Of a stretch of 64,000 nt of DNA, positions 35,559 to 43,580 are shown piece after piece. The translations under genes were made by a program, and so were the position numbers. How positions within the stretch are numbered: position 1 is the stretch's first letter; each line of letters starts with the position of its first letter. The DNA is from Variovorax sp. Sphag1AA (GTDB taxonomy: Bacteria; Pseudomonadota; Gammaproteobacteria; Burkholderiales; Burkholderiaceae_C), in the NCBI RefSeq assembly GCF_014192575.1, contig NZ_JACHYC010000002.1, positions 930,001 through 994,000 of the forward strand, in the 5' to 3' direction. Below the pieces are notes generated by a model. It did not search any database, was not told the origin of the DNA, and was given only the letters and a program-made list of their open reading frames with translations.

Positions 35559-36608
35559 TCAGGCCACGCGGCGCATCACTGCGCGCGAAGCATTGGAGCG
35601 GGTGTAGCGGAACAGATCCTTCGGGTCGTCGGCCGAGGGCACGAGTTCGACATCGACGCCCATGTCGCGTGACATGGCCTGGTCGAACACATAGCGCAGC
35701 GTGGAGTAGTCCTCGAGCGCGAAGCCCACCGAGTCGAAGACGGTGACCTGCGAGGCGTGCTGGCGTCCGGCTTCGATGCCGGCGAGCACACGCCACAGGT
35801 CGACCACGGGAAAGTCCTTCGGCAACTGCTGGATGTCGCCTTCGATCCGCGTCTGTGGCTCGTATTCGACGAACACGCGCGCCTGGCGCAGCACATCGAC
35901 GTGCAACTCGGTCTTGCCGGGGCAATCGCCGCCGACCGCGTTGATGTGCATGCCGGGCTCGATCATCTCCGGCGTGAGGATGGTCGCGTAGGTCTTGTCG
36001 GCGGTGACGGTGGTCACGATGTCGGCGCCGCGCACAGCTTCCGCGGTCGATGCGCAGCGGATCAGCTTCAGCTCGGGATAGACCGAGAGGTTGCGAAGCA
36101 GCTTGTCCGTGGCGCGCGGGTCGACGTCGTGGACCGCGATCTCGTCGATGCCCAGATGCGCATGAAAGGCCAGCGCCTGGAACTCGCTTTGCGCGCCGTT
36201 ACCGATCAATGCCATGCGTCGCGCGTCCGGCCGTGCGAGTGCGCGTGCCGCCATCAGCGAAGTCGCGCAAGTGCGAAGCGCAGTCGCGACGGTGAGTTCA
36301 GAAAGCAGCACCGGGTAGCCCGTGTCGACTTCCGCGAGCACGCCGAAGGCCATCACGGTGTAGAGGCCCTTCGAGGTGTTGCTCGGGTGGCCGTTGACGT
36401 ACTTGAAGGCGTAGGTCTTGGCGCTGGACACCGGCATCAGTTCGATCACGCCGATGTCGGAGTGGCTTGCCATGCGGGCCGACTTGTCGAAGTCGGCCCA
36501 GCGAATGAAGTCCTCGCGGATCACGTCGGAGAGCTGGCCGATGAACGGGATCACGCCGACGTCCTGGATCAGGCGGGACATGGTGGGTACATCGATGAAG
36601 CGGGTCAT
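35559..36608 (-). CDS. Ornithine cyclodeaminase
   Basis: A 349-residue member of the ornithine cyclodeaminase/mu-crystallin family, which converts L-ornithine to L-proline and ammonia using bound NAD. The Rossmann segment ALIGNGAQSEFQA and the conserved FVEYEPQTRIEGDIQ region are clear. The start at 36608 has AAGGAGAG upstream and begins MTRFIDVPTM as usual. With ctlX it suggests a citrulline/arginine to ornithine to proline route. The divergent Lrp-type gene is the likely regulator. Confidence 0.9.
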   Translation of the reverse strand: MTRFIDVPTMSRLIQDVGVIPFIGQLSDVIREDFIRWADFDKSARMASHSDIGVIELMPVSSAKTYAFKYVNGHPSNTSKGLYTVMAFGVLAEVDTGYPVLLSELTVATALRTCATSLMAARALARPDARRMALIGNGAQSEFQALAFHAHLGIDEIAVHDVDPRATDKLLRNLSVYPELKLIRCASTAEAVRGADIVTTVTADKTYATILTPEMIEPGMHINAVGGDCPGKTELHVDVLRQARVFVEYEPQTRIEGDIQQLPKDFPVVDLWRVLAGIEAGRQHASQVTVFDSVGFALEDYSTLRYVFDQAMSRDMGVDVELVPSADDPKDLFRYTRSNASRAVMRRVA

Positions 36609-36717
36609 GAGGCTCTCCTTGCGGCATACAGGGCGTTGCCTGGATGAGCTCATTGTTCCGTCGAGTGGTGCCAGATTGAACCCTTCAACCTGTCAAATCC
36701 AGCGCCGAAGCTTGCAG

Positions 36718-36739
36718 TTTGCTTCGCTCAAATAGCAAA
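36718..36739. promoter_or_regulatory. Inverted repeat in cyclodeaminase-lrp divergent region
   Basis: TTTGCT and AGCAAA, perfect 6-bp arms separated by 10 bases, lie 11 bases before the Lrp-type ATG in an AT-richer patch. Lrp/AsnC proteins bind such spaced AT-rich dyads and usually autoregulate. Confidence 0.45.
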
Positions 36740-36749
36740 ATGCCACGTC

Positions 36750-37172
36750 ATGGATGACATCGACCGCCAACTCATCGCACTGCTGAGGGACGACGCCCGC
36801 ATGTCCGTCGTCGCGCTGGCGCAGAAGCTGCGAGTGGCGCGCGCGACGGTCCAGAACCGCATCGCCAGGCTGGAGGCCGACGGCACCATCGTCGGCTACA
36901 CGGTGCGACTGCGGCCCGATGCGGAGGGCTACCGCATCCGCGCCATGATGAGCATCGAGGTCGACGGCCCCAACGGCGACGAGGTCCGCCGCGCGCTGCG
37001 GGGACATCCGAACGTCATCACGCTGCATTCGACCAACGGCCGATGGGACCTGCTGGCCGAACTGCGCGCGGACACGCTCGAAGCCTTCGACCGGGTGCTG
37101 ACCGCCATCCGCTCGATCCCGGGGATCTCGAACAGCGAAACCAGCATCCTGCTGTCGACCTACAAGCTGTGA
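36750..37172 (+). CDS. Lrp/AsnC-family transcriptional regulator
   Basis: A 140-residue protein with the N-terminal helix-turn-helix (RQLIALLRDDARMSVVALAQ; VARATVQNRIARLEADG) and the C-terminal RAM ligand-binding domain (GYRIRAMMSIEV; HPNVITLHSTNGRWDLLAEL). Such octameric regulators sense amino acids. It is transcribed divergently from the ornithine cyclodeaminase-ctlX operon, so ornithine, citrulline or arginine is a likely effector. Its 3' end overlaps the convergent ABC permease gene by 13 bases. Confidence 0.92.
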   Translation: MDDIDRQLIALLRDDARMSVVALAQKLRVARATVQNRIARLEADGTIVGYTVRLRPDAEGYRIRAMMSIEVDGPNGDEVRRALRGHPNVITLHSTNGRWDLLAELRADTLEAFDRVLTAIRSIPGISNSETSILLSTYKL

Positions 37173-37933
37173 TCGAGGCGCGGCCCCAGCATGAGTGCGC
37201 CCACAAGCGCGCAGGCCGCGAGCGTCCACACGATCACCGCGCCCGAGGGCAGATCGAACAGCGCCGACAGCGCAAGGCCGAGCGCGTACCCCAGCGCACC
37301 CACGGTGTACGCGATGCGCAGGCGCCGCGCGCCGAAGTGCGCACGCGTGCCGAGCGCCGGGATGATGAGGCTGGAGAACACGAGGTACACGCCGACGAGC
37401 TGCACCGAGGCGGTCACCGCGAGCGCGAAGGCCGCGTAGAAGCCGAAGCGGCCCAGCCGCTCGATCCAGCCGAGCCGCATTGCGATCAGCAGCACGACAG
37501 AGATGCCGCCGAGCCACAGCAGTTGCGTGTTGTTGACCCACAGGATCTGGCCGACCAGCAGGTCCTTGAGATGTTCGCCGCCATGCGGATTGCTTGCGAG
37601 CAGCAGGATGCCGGCGCAGGCCGCGAGGATGAACATCACGCCGATCAGCGCCTCCTGCTGCTGCGGCGCGCGGCGTTCGGTCCACGTCAGCAGCCATGCG
37701 CCGAACAGCGCCGCGGTCACGGCCGCTGCCTGCACCGCGACGCCGCCCTCGGGCAGTCCGACTGCATCGGCGGCAATCACACCCAGACCTGCGATCTGCG
37801 CGATCGCGAGGTCGATGAAGACGATGCCCCGGTCCAGCACCTGCATGCCGAGCGGTACGTGCGTGGCCAGCACCAGCAGACCGGCGATCAGTGCGGGGCC
37901 GAGGATGCCCGCGTCGAGCGCGCTCCAGCTCAC
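37160..37933 (-). CDS. Metal ABC transporter permease (ZnuB/MntB type)
   Basis: A 257-residue ABC-3 family permease with about eight helices. The motif DRGIVFIDLAIAQIAGLG and the GARRLRIAYTVGA cytoplasmic loop are typical of zinc/manganese importers. Its ATG overlaps the stop of the binding-protein gene (ATGA). No ATPase gene is found in this operon, nor elsewhere in the window with the ZnuC character, so the energy subunit must be encoded elsewhere. Confidence 0.88.
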   Translation of the reverse strand: MSWSALDAGILGPALIAGLLVLATHVPLGMQVLDRGIVFIDLAIAQIAGLGVIAADAVGLPEGGVAVQAAAVTAALFGAWLLTWTERRAPQQQEALIGVMFILAACAGILLLASNPHGGEHLKDLLVGQILWVNNTQLLWLGGISVVLLIAMRLGWIERLGRFGFYAAFALAVTASVQLVGVYLVFSSLIIPALGTRAHFGARRLRIAYTVGALGYALGLALSALFDLPSGAVIVWTLAACALVGALMLGPRLDHSL

Positions 37934-38853
37934 GACTTCGTCCCCGCGCCGAGCAGCCGCGCGAGCGTGTCGTCGAAGAGGCCGAACAGATCCTTCGCAC
38001 CGTCGGTCCCGCCCACGGTGAAGGGCAGCTTGACCGCCGGAACGCCCGCGTTCTTGCTGAGCCAGTCAGAAGGCCGCGAGTCCTGGTAGGCGGCGTAGAT
38101 CACCATCTTCGCGGGCGTGCCCTTGAGGGCGGCCTGCACCTCCTGCAGGTGCGATGCGGTCGGTTCGACACCCGGCTTGGGCTCCAGCACCGCGACTTCC
38201 TTCATGCCGAGCCAGTCGTAGAGGTAGACGAAGGCGTTGTGCTGCGAGACCACCGGCGCGCCCTTGAGCGGCGCGGCCTGCGTGCTCCACTTCGTCATCG
38301 CCTGTTGCCAGCGCTGGCTGAAGTCGGCGCCGCGCTTGGCGTATTCGGCCGCGTTGGCCGGATCGACTTGCTGAAGCCGCTTGTCGAGCGCCGTCGCGAC
38401 CAGTGCGATGTTGCGCGGGTCGGTCTGGATGTGCGGATTGCCTGCCGCATGCACGTCGCCCTGCGAGCGGTCGACCTGCGTGGGCACTTCGAGCTTGCGC
38501 ACGAAGTCGGCGGCCGCGAAGTTGCCGGGCTGGCCGGGCTGCACCTTGGCGTTGCCCGACTGCTGCAGCAGCACTGGAAGCCACCCGATCTCCAGTTCTG
38601 CACCGGTGCAGACCACGAGGTCGGCACTGCGCGCGCGGGAGATCAGGCTCGGCTTGGCCTGGATCTGGTGCGGGTCCTGCAGTGCGTTGGTCGCAACCGA
38701 GACGTCGACGAGATTGCCACCGAGTTCCTGTGCGAGCGCGCCCCATTCGGGCTCGCAGGCGAAGACGCGCAGCGCGGCCTGCGCGGGTGTGGCCAGCAGC
38801 ATCAGCGGCGCGGCCAGCAGGGCAATGAGGGGAAGGGGAGAGCGGTTCTTCAT
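37930..38853 (-). CDS. Metal ABC transporter substrate-binding protein (ZnuA-like)
   Basis: A 307-residue periplasmic cluster-9 binding protein with a signal peptide (LLATPAQAA). Metal-ligand positions are recognisable: DPHQ, NPHIQTDP and SQHNAFVYLYDW give three His, and an acidic fourth ligand would come from the C-terminal lobe. The His-rich loop common in ZnuA is missing, so zinc versus manganese is open; the neighbouring genes favour zinc. The start at 38853 has AAAGGAGC upstream; the longer reading adds 15 unlikely residues. Confidence 0.87.
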   Translation of the reverse strand: MKNRSPLPLIALLAAPLMLLATPAQAALRVFACEPEWGALAQELGGNLVDVSVATNALQDPHQIQAKPSLISRARSADLVVCTGAELEIGWLPVLLQQSGNAKVQPGQPGNFAAADFVRKLEVPTQVDRSQGDVHAAGNPHIQTDPRNIALVATALDKRLQQVDPANAAEYAKRGADFSQRWQQAMTKWSTQAAPLKGAPVVSQHNAFVYLYDWLGMKEVAVLEPKPGVEPTASHLQEVQAALKGTPAKMVIYAAYQDSRPSDWLSKNAGVPAVKLPFTVGGTDGAKDLFGLFDDTLARLLGAGTKS

Positions 38854-38881
38854 GATGTGTGCTCCTTTTCGTGGGTTCTGA

Positions 38882-40297
38882 TCAATAGTTGTGCGCACCG
38901 TGGGCGCCGAGGCTCATCTGGTACTGCAGGGTGATCTGGTTGTCGACGAACCCTTCGCGCGCGCGGTCCTGCGCAAACTGCAGCCGGATGCGCGAGAACT
39001 CGCTCGGGTTGAAGTCCACCATCACCGAGTTCTTGCGCGGCCGGTAGTCGCTGAACAGTGCGGCGGATGCAAGTCCGAAGTTCGGCGTGCCGGGGTCGAG
39101 TTGTTCCGTGCGCGCGCCGACGCGCCAGCGCGGCATGAACTGGTAGACGGCCTGCACGTACCAGCCCGACTGCGCCACGCGGTAGTCGCCGAAGGCATCG
39201 GTGTTGCCGACGTCGTAGAGCAGGTTGCCGTTGCGGTTGCTGTGCAGGTATTCGCCCTGCAGCTTGAAGTTGGTCCGCGTGGCGTTGCCATTGGGTGCCC
39301 ACTTCCACACGCCGTCGAGCACCCACACGCGGGTGTCGCCGTTGAAGATGTCGTTCACCGTCGCGCCCGCCGCGTTCGTCGAGACCAGGGCCTGGTTGTT
39401 CGCCTTGGCATTGAGCATCGAGATGCCCGCGCGCCAGTTGCTGCTGTCGCCGATGTCCCCGCCGGTGTGCAGGGTCAGTGCGGTCATGCCCGCGCCGTTG
39501 TTGTTCGAGTCGCTGCCGGGGAAGGTGCGGCCCCGGCCGATCTCGGCGCCGAGTTCGATGTAGTGGTCGATCGGCGCGATCCATGTGAGCTGCAGCCCGT
39601 CGTCGCCGTACTGCGTTCCCAGCATCGCCTGGTAGGCGAGCGGGTTGTCGACGAAATCCCACGTGTGCGAATGCTGCGAGTTGAGATAGCCGACGCCCGA
39701 GAAGAAGCGGCCCGCCTTGAGCGACAGCCCGTTGCCGAGAGAAGTCGTCTGGATGAAGGCTTCCTCGATCGACACCGAGTTGTCCGGCTCCAGCGCGATG
39801 TTGGCCGCGCCGCGCAGCCATGGGTCGATGTTGGCCGAGAAGCCCAGTTCCGATTCGGAGAGGCTGAAGCCGCGTTTGCCGGGTCCGATCTCTGCGTCCG
39901 GCGGCAGCGGGAAGCCGGTGATCGCGTATTTCGCCGGGTCCTGCGAAGTGTTGGTGTAGCCGCCCGAGAGGATCAGCGACAGCGCAGGGTTGAAGGCGTT
40001 CGCGCCGCCTCCGCCGGTTGATGCGACGGCGGCCGCGGCCGGCTCGGCGGCGGGCGGCGGTGGTGTGACCGGCGCAGCGTTGGTCGCGCTGGCGGTGGCC
40101 GGAGCCGGCGCCTGCGCCGCAGCGGCCTCAGCCGCTTTCACGCGCTGTTCAAGCGCCTGCAGGCGCGCTTCGTAGTCGGCGCGCATGGATTGGATCTCCC
40201 GTCGAAGCGCATCGACATCGGAGGACGAAGGGTCGGCCAGCGCGCCGAGCGGCATGGCCAGGGCCAGCACGAGGCCGACCCGGGAAAGGTGTTGCAT
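38882..40297 (-). CDS. Outer-membrane beta-barrel protein with N-terminal coiled coil (metal-uptake locus)
   Basis: A 471-residue exported protein: signal peptide (res 1-21), a short coiled coil (DALRREIQSMRADYEARLQ, about 27-60), an Ala/Pro linker, then a barrel of alternating aromatic strands. There is no TonB box or plug domain. Proteins of this design occur beside ZnuA/ZnuB genes and are thought to be zinc-responsive porins; that link is inferred from the operon. GGAG upstream supports the start. It is the second gene after the DUF2946 gene, 75 bases apart. Confidence 0.75.
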   Translation of the reverse strand: MQHLSRVGLVLALAMPLGALADPSSSDVDALRREIQSMRADYEARLQALEQRVKAAEAAAAQAPAPATASATNAAPVTPPPPAAEPAAAAVASTGGGGANAFNPALSLILSGGYTNTSQDPAKYAITGFPLPPDAEIGPGKRGFSLSESELGFSANIDPWLRGAANIALEPDNSVSIEEAFIQTTSLGNGLSLKAGRFFSGVGYLNSQHSHTWDFVDNPLAYQAMLGTQYGDDGLQLTWIAPIDHYIELGAEIGRGRTFPGSDSNNNGAGMTALTLHTGGDIGDSSNWRAGISMLNAKANNQALVSTNAAGATVNDIFNGDTRVWVLDGVWKWAPNGNATRTNFKLQGEYLHSNRNGNLLYDVGNTDAFGDYRVAQSGWYVQAVYQFMPRWRVGARTEQLDPGTPNFGLASAALFSDYRPRKNSVMVDFNPSEFSRIRLQFAQDRAREGFVDNQITLQYQMSLGAHGAHNY

Positions 40298-40372
40298 GAG
40301 CAGGAGCTCCTCGCAGGAACGTTGGAGGGCGCCCGCCTGGCGCTGGGCGCGGGCGGGCGTGGAGTCAACGGG

Positions 40373-40726
40373 TCAGAGCGAGGAAGCGGGCGGCGCGCGG
40401 CTGCGGTAGGGGAGCGCGGGCGTCCCGGACCATCCGGCAGCGAAAGCAACCGGCGGTGCCTGGTGCTTAAGGGCTGGATGCGGGAGCAGGATCGGCGCAC
40501 TGGGCAGCGCGCCACCGTGGATGGTCGCCGCCAGCAGGCAAAGGTCGCAATGCGCCGCCTGCGACAGCGGCTCGCCGGGCGCCGGTGCCTCCTGCTGGGC
40601 AGTTGGCACGACGTGCGACACGCCATGCCACAGAGCGGCGACCTGCGCCACCGGAAGCAGCAGCATGACCCACAGCAGCCACGCGAAGCGGCGCGTCGAA
40701 GGTCGTTGAATGCGTGGGGCTGCCAT
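40373..40726 (-). CDS. DUF2946-like small membrane protein
   Basis: A 117-residue protein with one N-terminal hydrophobic segment (FAWLLWVMLLLPVAQVAALWHG) and a short HCDLC motif (res 59-63) that could bind metal. It resembles DUF2946 proteins often encoded before TonB/metal transport genes. The start at 40726 begins at the first residue of the recognisable part; the longer frame is antisense to the hemerythrin gene region. It probably leads the zinc-type uptake operon. Confidence 0.65.
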   Translation of the reverse strand: MAAPRIQRPSTRRFAWLLWVMLLLPVAQVAALWHGVSHVVPTAQQEAPAPGEPLSQAAHCDLCLLAATIHGGALPSAPILLPHPALKHQAPPVAFAAGWSGTPALPYRSRAPPASSL

Positions 40727-40773
40727 GGCGGAGGCGAAGATCCGCAATCTTAGCGAGTGCGGGTCGCGCCGGG

Positions 40774-41232
40774 TCAGGGGCGCAGGCGAGCCAGTACTTC
40801 GTCGCTCAGCAGCCGTTCGGCCATCGGAAAGAGCTCGTCCTGTTCGAAAGCCGTCTGACGGGCACACAGGGCGGCCAGCGGTTCGATGTGCGCCAGCACC
40901 GCTTCTGCATCGGACGGAGGCGATGCATCGTCGCCCAGCATCGGTTCGAGCGCGTGCCATTGCGCCGAGAGGCTTCGGTGGCCCTCGCGCAGGCCGCTCT
41001 CCATTTCGCGAATGCAGACGGCGTCGGAACCGGCCATTGATTCGTACAACGCAGGGAACAGCGCCGTCGCGAGCCATTCGCCGTGCGATGCGAGCGCGGG
41101 CGGAAAGGCTTCGCGCAGGCGTTGCAGCATCCGGTGCGCTTCTGCGTCGCCCGTGCCCGCCCGCAGACGCGCGGTCAGGCTCGCGAGCAGCGGCGCGATC
41201 TCATGGCTCAGCGCATCGTCGAAAGCAGTCAT
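40774..41232 (-). CDS. Hemerythrin-domain protein
   Basis: A 152-residue four-helix protein of the hemerythrin/HHE type. Possible iron ligands are His10, His50 (ALASHGEW), Glu52, His84 and His115, with a final FEQDELFPMAERLL helix carrying the acidic pair. Such proteins bind a di-iron centre and sense or store oxygen, or protect against NO or peroxide. Ligand spacing is looser than in classical hemerythrins, so iron binding should be tested. It precedes the DUF2946 gene by 47 bases and follows the cytochrome gene by 25. Confidence 0.75.
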   Translation of the reverse strand: MTAFDDALSHEIAPLLASLTARLRAGTGDAEAHRMLQRLREAFPPALASHGEWLATALFPALYESMAGSDAVCIREMESGLREGHRSLSAQWHALEPMLGDDASPPSDAEAVLAHIEPLAALCARQTAFEQDELFPMAERLLSDEVLARLRP

Positions 41233-41257
41233 GGCGCTGGGATCGTACCCAGACCTT

Positions 41258-41647
41258 TCAATGACCGCAGGCAGGGCCCTCGCCGGCCTGGCGCAGATAG
41301 GCGATCAGGTCCGCACGCTCGCGCGGATCTTCGATGCCGGCATAGGTCATCGTCGTGCCCGACACCGTCGCGGGCGGGTTAGCGAGGAAGCGGTCCAGCG
41401 TCTTTTCGTTCCAGACGATGCGCGAGTTCTTCATCGCATCCGAGTAGGGGTAGCCCGGAATGCTTCCCGCGCGCCGGCCGAAGAGGCCGCAATGGCGGGG
41501 CCCGACGCGATCGGTGGCCAGTGCATGGCAGGCCATGCATCGCACGTAGATCTGCTCGCCGCGTGCAACGTCGGGTGCCGCCGCGAAGGCGGGCACGGTC
41601 GCGCCGGCGGCCAACGCGACCGCCACCGCCAGGCCATGCGCCTTCAC
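41258..41647 (-). CDS. Monoheme cytochrome c
   Basis: A 129-residue periplasmic class I cytochrome c. The GTG start at 41647 overlaps the stop of the ferritin-like gene (GTGA). A signal peptide (res 1-23) precedes the heme site CMACH (37-41); the axial Met is in GTTMTYAG (about Met100). It closely resembles mitochondrial-type c2 cytochromes (FGRRAGSIPGYPYSDAMK). Coupling to a ferritin-like protein and an ECF sigma factor suggests a redox role with that protein. Confidence 0.9.
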   Translation of the reverse strand: MKAHGLAVAVALAAGATVPAFAAAPDVARGEQIYVRCMACHALATDRVGPRHCGLFGRRAGSIPGYPYSDAMKNSRIVWNEKTLDRFLANPPATVSGTTMTYAGIEDPRERADLIAYLRQAGEGPACGH

Positions 41648-42213
41648 GACACGAAAGCAGTGGGAACGGGCGGTTCGCCCACCGCCTGACGCAGCACGGC
41701 CCAATGCATGGCTTCGTCGCCGAGGATGCTGGCCGCCGCCTTCGAGAGATCGCGCTCCTGGAACAGCGGCACCGCGCCCAGATAGGCACTGACCGCGCCC
41801 TGTTCGAGCTTCGCCGCGAAGCGCAGCACGTCGGCCTGCGACTTCAGCTGGTCCGTCGGAAAGTCGTACTTCGACTTGGCGGACACAGGCTTGCCGCCGA
41901 GCTTCGTGATGGTGGCCGAGAGCAACTCCGCGTGCTGCTTGTGATGGCCCTGGAAGGTTGTTGCCAGATCGAGCACGGGCTTGTCGAGCAGCTTGCTTTC
42001 CGCGCCGACCTGGTAGGCGGCCACGGCTTCGAGTTCCGCGCCCAGCGCGGTGTTGAGGATGCGCACGTCGTTGGCGCCATCGCCGCCGGCCTTGGCTGCG
42101 AGTGCATGGTTGCCGGCGAGCAGTGCCACGGCTGTGCCGGAGAGCACGAGTCCGGTCTGGCCGAGAAAGAGGCGCCGCGCTGCGACGGTCGAGGGCATGA
42201 GAAAGAACGACAT
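41644..42213 (-). CDS. Exported ferritin-like domain protein (Tat signal)
   Basis: A 189-residue ferritin-like protein. Its N-terminus has the twin-arginine motif ARRLFLG before a hydrophobic segment ending HALAAKA, so it is probably exported folded. The helical core shows carboxylate/His pairs at ELEAVAAYQ, GHHKQHAE, LEQGAVSAY and GDEAMHW, consistent with a di-iron site. AAGGGAG supports the start at 42213. It is encoded 11 bases after an ECF sigma gene and is coupled to a cytochrome c gene. The function (iron storage, oxidase or peroxide defence) is unknown. Confidence 0.82.
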   Translation of the reverse strand: MSFFLMPSTVAARRLFLGQTGLVLSGTAVALLAGNHALAAKAGGDGANDVRILNTALGAELEAVAAYQVGAESKLLDKPVLDLATTFQGHHKQHAELLSATITKLGGKPVSAKSKYDFPTDQLKSQADVLRFAAKLEQGAVSAYLGAVPLFQERDLSKAAASILGDEAMHWAVLRQAVGEPPVPTAFVS

Positions 42214-42224
42214 GGGGGCTCCCT

Positions 42225-42929
42225 TCAGTTGGCTGGTTGGCTGGAAATCCTTGCGAGCACGCCAGCCACGATGCGGTCGCAACGTGCGCCGGCGAACGAG
42301 AAGGCGTCGCCCAGCGCGACGTCGATGTCGCGCGAGAGGTGCTCGCGCAGCATGCCGCGGGCACGCAGGAAGCGCGTACGCACCGTGGCCTCGTTCAACT
42401 GGAGTGCCGCGGCGGTTTCGGAAACGCTCATTTCCTCGACCGCGCGCAGCACGAACACGGTGCGGTAGGCCTCGGGCAGCCGGTCGATCCGGCGCTCGAT
42501 GAGATTTCGGATTTCCTGCCGCATCGTGATGCGCTCCGGTTGAAGGTCGGGATCGGCTTCCTCCCAGGGCTCACCGGTTTCGGCTGCCGCATCGATCGCG
42601 GTGTCGAGCGGGATCACCTGGGCGCCGCGGCGGCGCAGGCGCGCGAGCGCTTCGTTGATGACAATGCGTGCGAGCCAAGTGGAGAGGCGAGCCTCCTCGC
42701 GGAAGCCTCCGATCGCGCGCCAGGCGCGCAGGTACGCTTCCTGCAATGCATCTTCCGCTTCGTCGTCGTTTCGGAGAATGCTGCGCGCGGTACGGAACAG
42801 CAGCTGGTTGTGCCGCCGCATGATGAGCGCAAAGGCCTGTGCGTCGCCGCCGGCGGCGCGGGCCGCGAGCCCGGCATCGGAATCCTCCGGTGCGGGCGGG
42901 CTTGAAGGAGTGGGTGCGATGTGTGACAT
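42225..42929 (-). CDS. ECF RNA polymerase sigma factor (RpoE/CarQ-like)
   Basis: A 234-residue sigma factor with region 2 (RHNQLLFRTARSIL; DAEDALQEAYLRAWR; STWLARIVINEALARLRRR) and region 4 (RIDRLPEAYRTVFVLRAVEEMSVSETAAAL). About 30 extra residues follow region 4. No anti-sigma gene is adjacent; the next genes encode the ferritin-like protein and cytochrome c, which are probable targets. The start at 42929 (MSHIAPTP) is preferred; an in-frame ATG at 43001 would add 24 residues. Confidence 0.88.
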   Translation of the reverse strand: MSHIAPTPSSPPAPEDSDAGLAARAAGGDAQAFALIMRRHNQLLFRTARSILRNDDEAEDALQEAYLRAWRAIGGFREEARLSTWLARIVINEALARLRRRGAQVIPLDTAIDAAAETGEPWEEADPDLQPERITMRQEIRNLIERRIDRLPEAYRTVFVLRAVEEMSVSETAAALQLNEATVRTRFLRARGMLREHLSRDIDVALGDAFSFAGARCDRIVAGVLARISSQPAN

Positions 42930-43064
42930 GAGCTTCTCTTGCCCATTGGATGGCTCAACGCCGCGGCGCGTTTCAACTTTCGTGGAAGCCTCCATATACA
43001 TCCGGCGCCAGACCCGGCAACATGGTCATTGCCGCCGGGTGGCGGCTCCTGCAGAGGAAAACGG

Positions 43065-43577
43065 ATGAACGGGGCTTGGCGCGAGATACCTGCAATACGC
43101 GCAATGGCGCTTCTGGCCCTGGCGCTGGCCTTTGTGCATAGCGCCGATGCGGCGACCCCGGCCCAACTGGAGCGCGAGGTCCAGCGTTTCGCCGTCGCAT
43201 GCGCCAAGAACGAGGACTACCCCGATCTCTACGACTGCCGTTGCCTCACCGAGGGCTACCGGGATGCGCTGAAGGAGACCGGCTCCACAATGCGCCGCCG
43301 GATCGCAGTCGTGCGCGACCACAAGCTTCTGCAGCAATGCCCCGCTGCGAAATCGACCATCGCCGCGTGGTTCCGCCAGGACTGCATCAGCAACGCCGAG
43401 CGACGCCCCCGCCACGGCGAGTTCTGCAGTTGCGGCGCCGAAGCCTTCGCTACCGCGTTTCGCGCCTCTCCACCCACATCAAAGCGCGAGATCGCCAATC
43501 TGAAGCAAGACGCCATGCACAGTTGCGGCGCCCAGGAACCGCTGCCCCTGCGCCATCCCCAAATCGACCTGAAGTAA
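43065..43577 (+). CDS. Secreted cysteine-rich protein of unknown function
   Basis: A 170-residue protein with a signal peptide (ALLALALAFVHSADA, cleavage near res 29) and a GAGGAAAA ribosome site. The mature part has eight cysteines, including CRC and CSC pairs, an even number suited to disulfides in the periplasm. I do not recognise the family. It is divergent from the ECF sigma gene and convergent with amiC, 3 bases apart. It might belong to the regulon of the sigma factor, but no promoter evidence is decisive. Confidence 0.65.
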   Translation: MNGAWREIPAIRAMALLALALAFVHSADAATPAQLEREVQRFAVACAKNEDYPDLYDCRCLTEGYRDALKETGSTMRRRIAVVRDHKLLQQCPAAKSTIAAWFRQDCISNAERRPRHGEFCSCGAEAFATAFRASPPTSKREIANLKQDAMHSCGAQEPLPLRHPQIDLK

Positions 43578-43580
43578 AGC

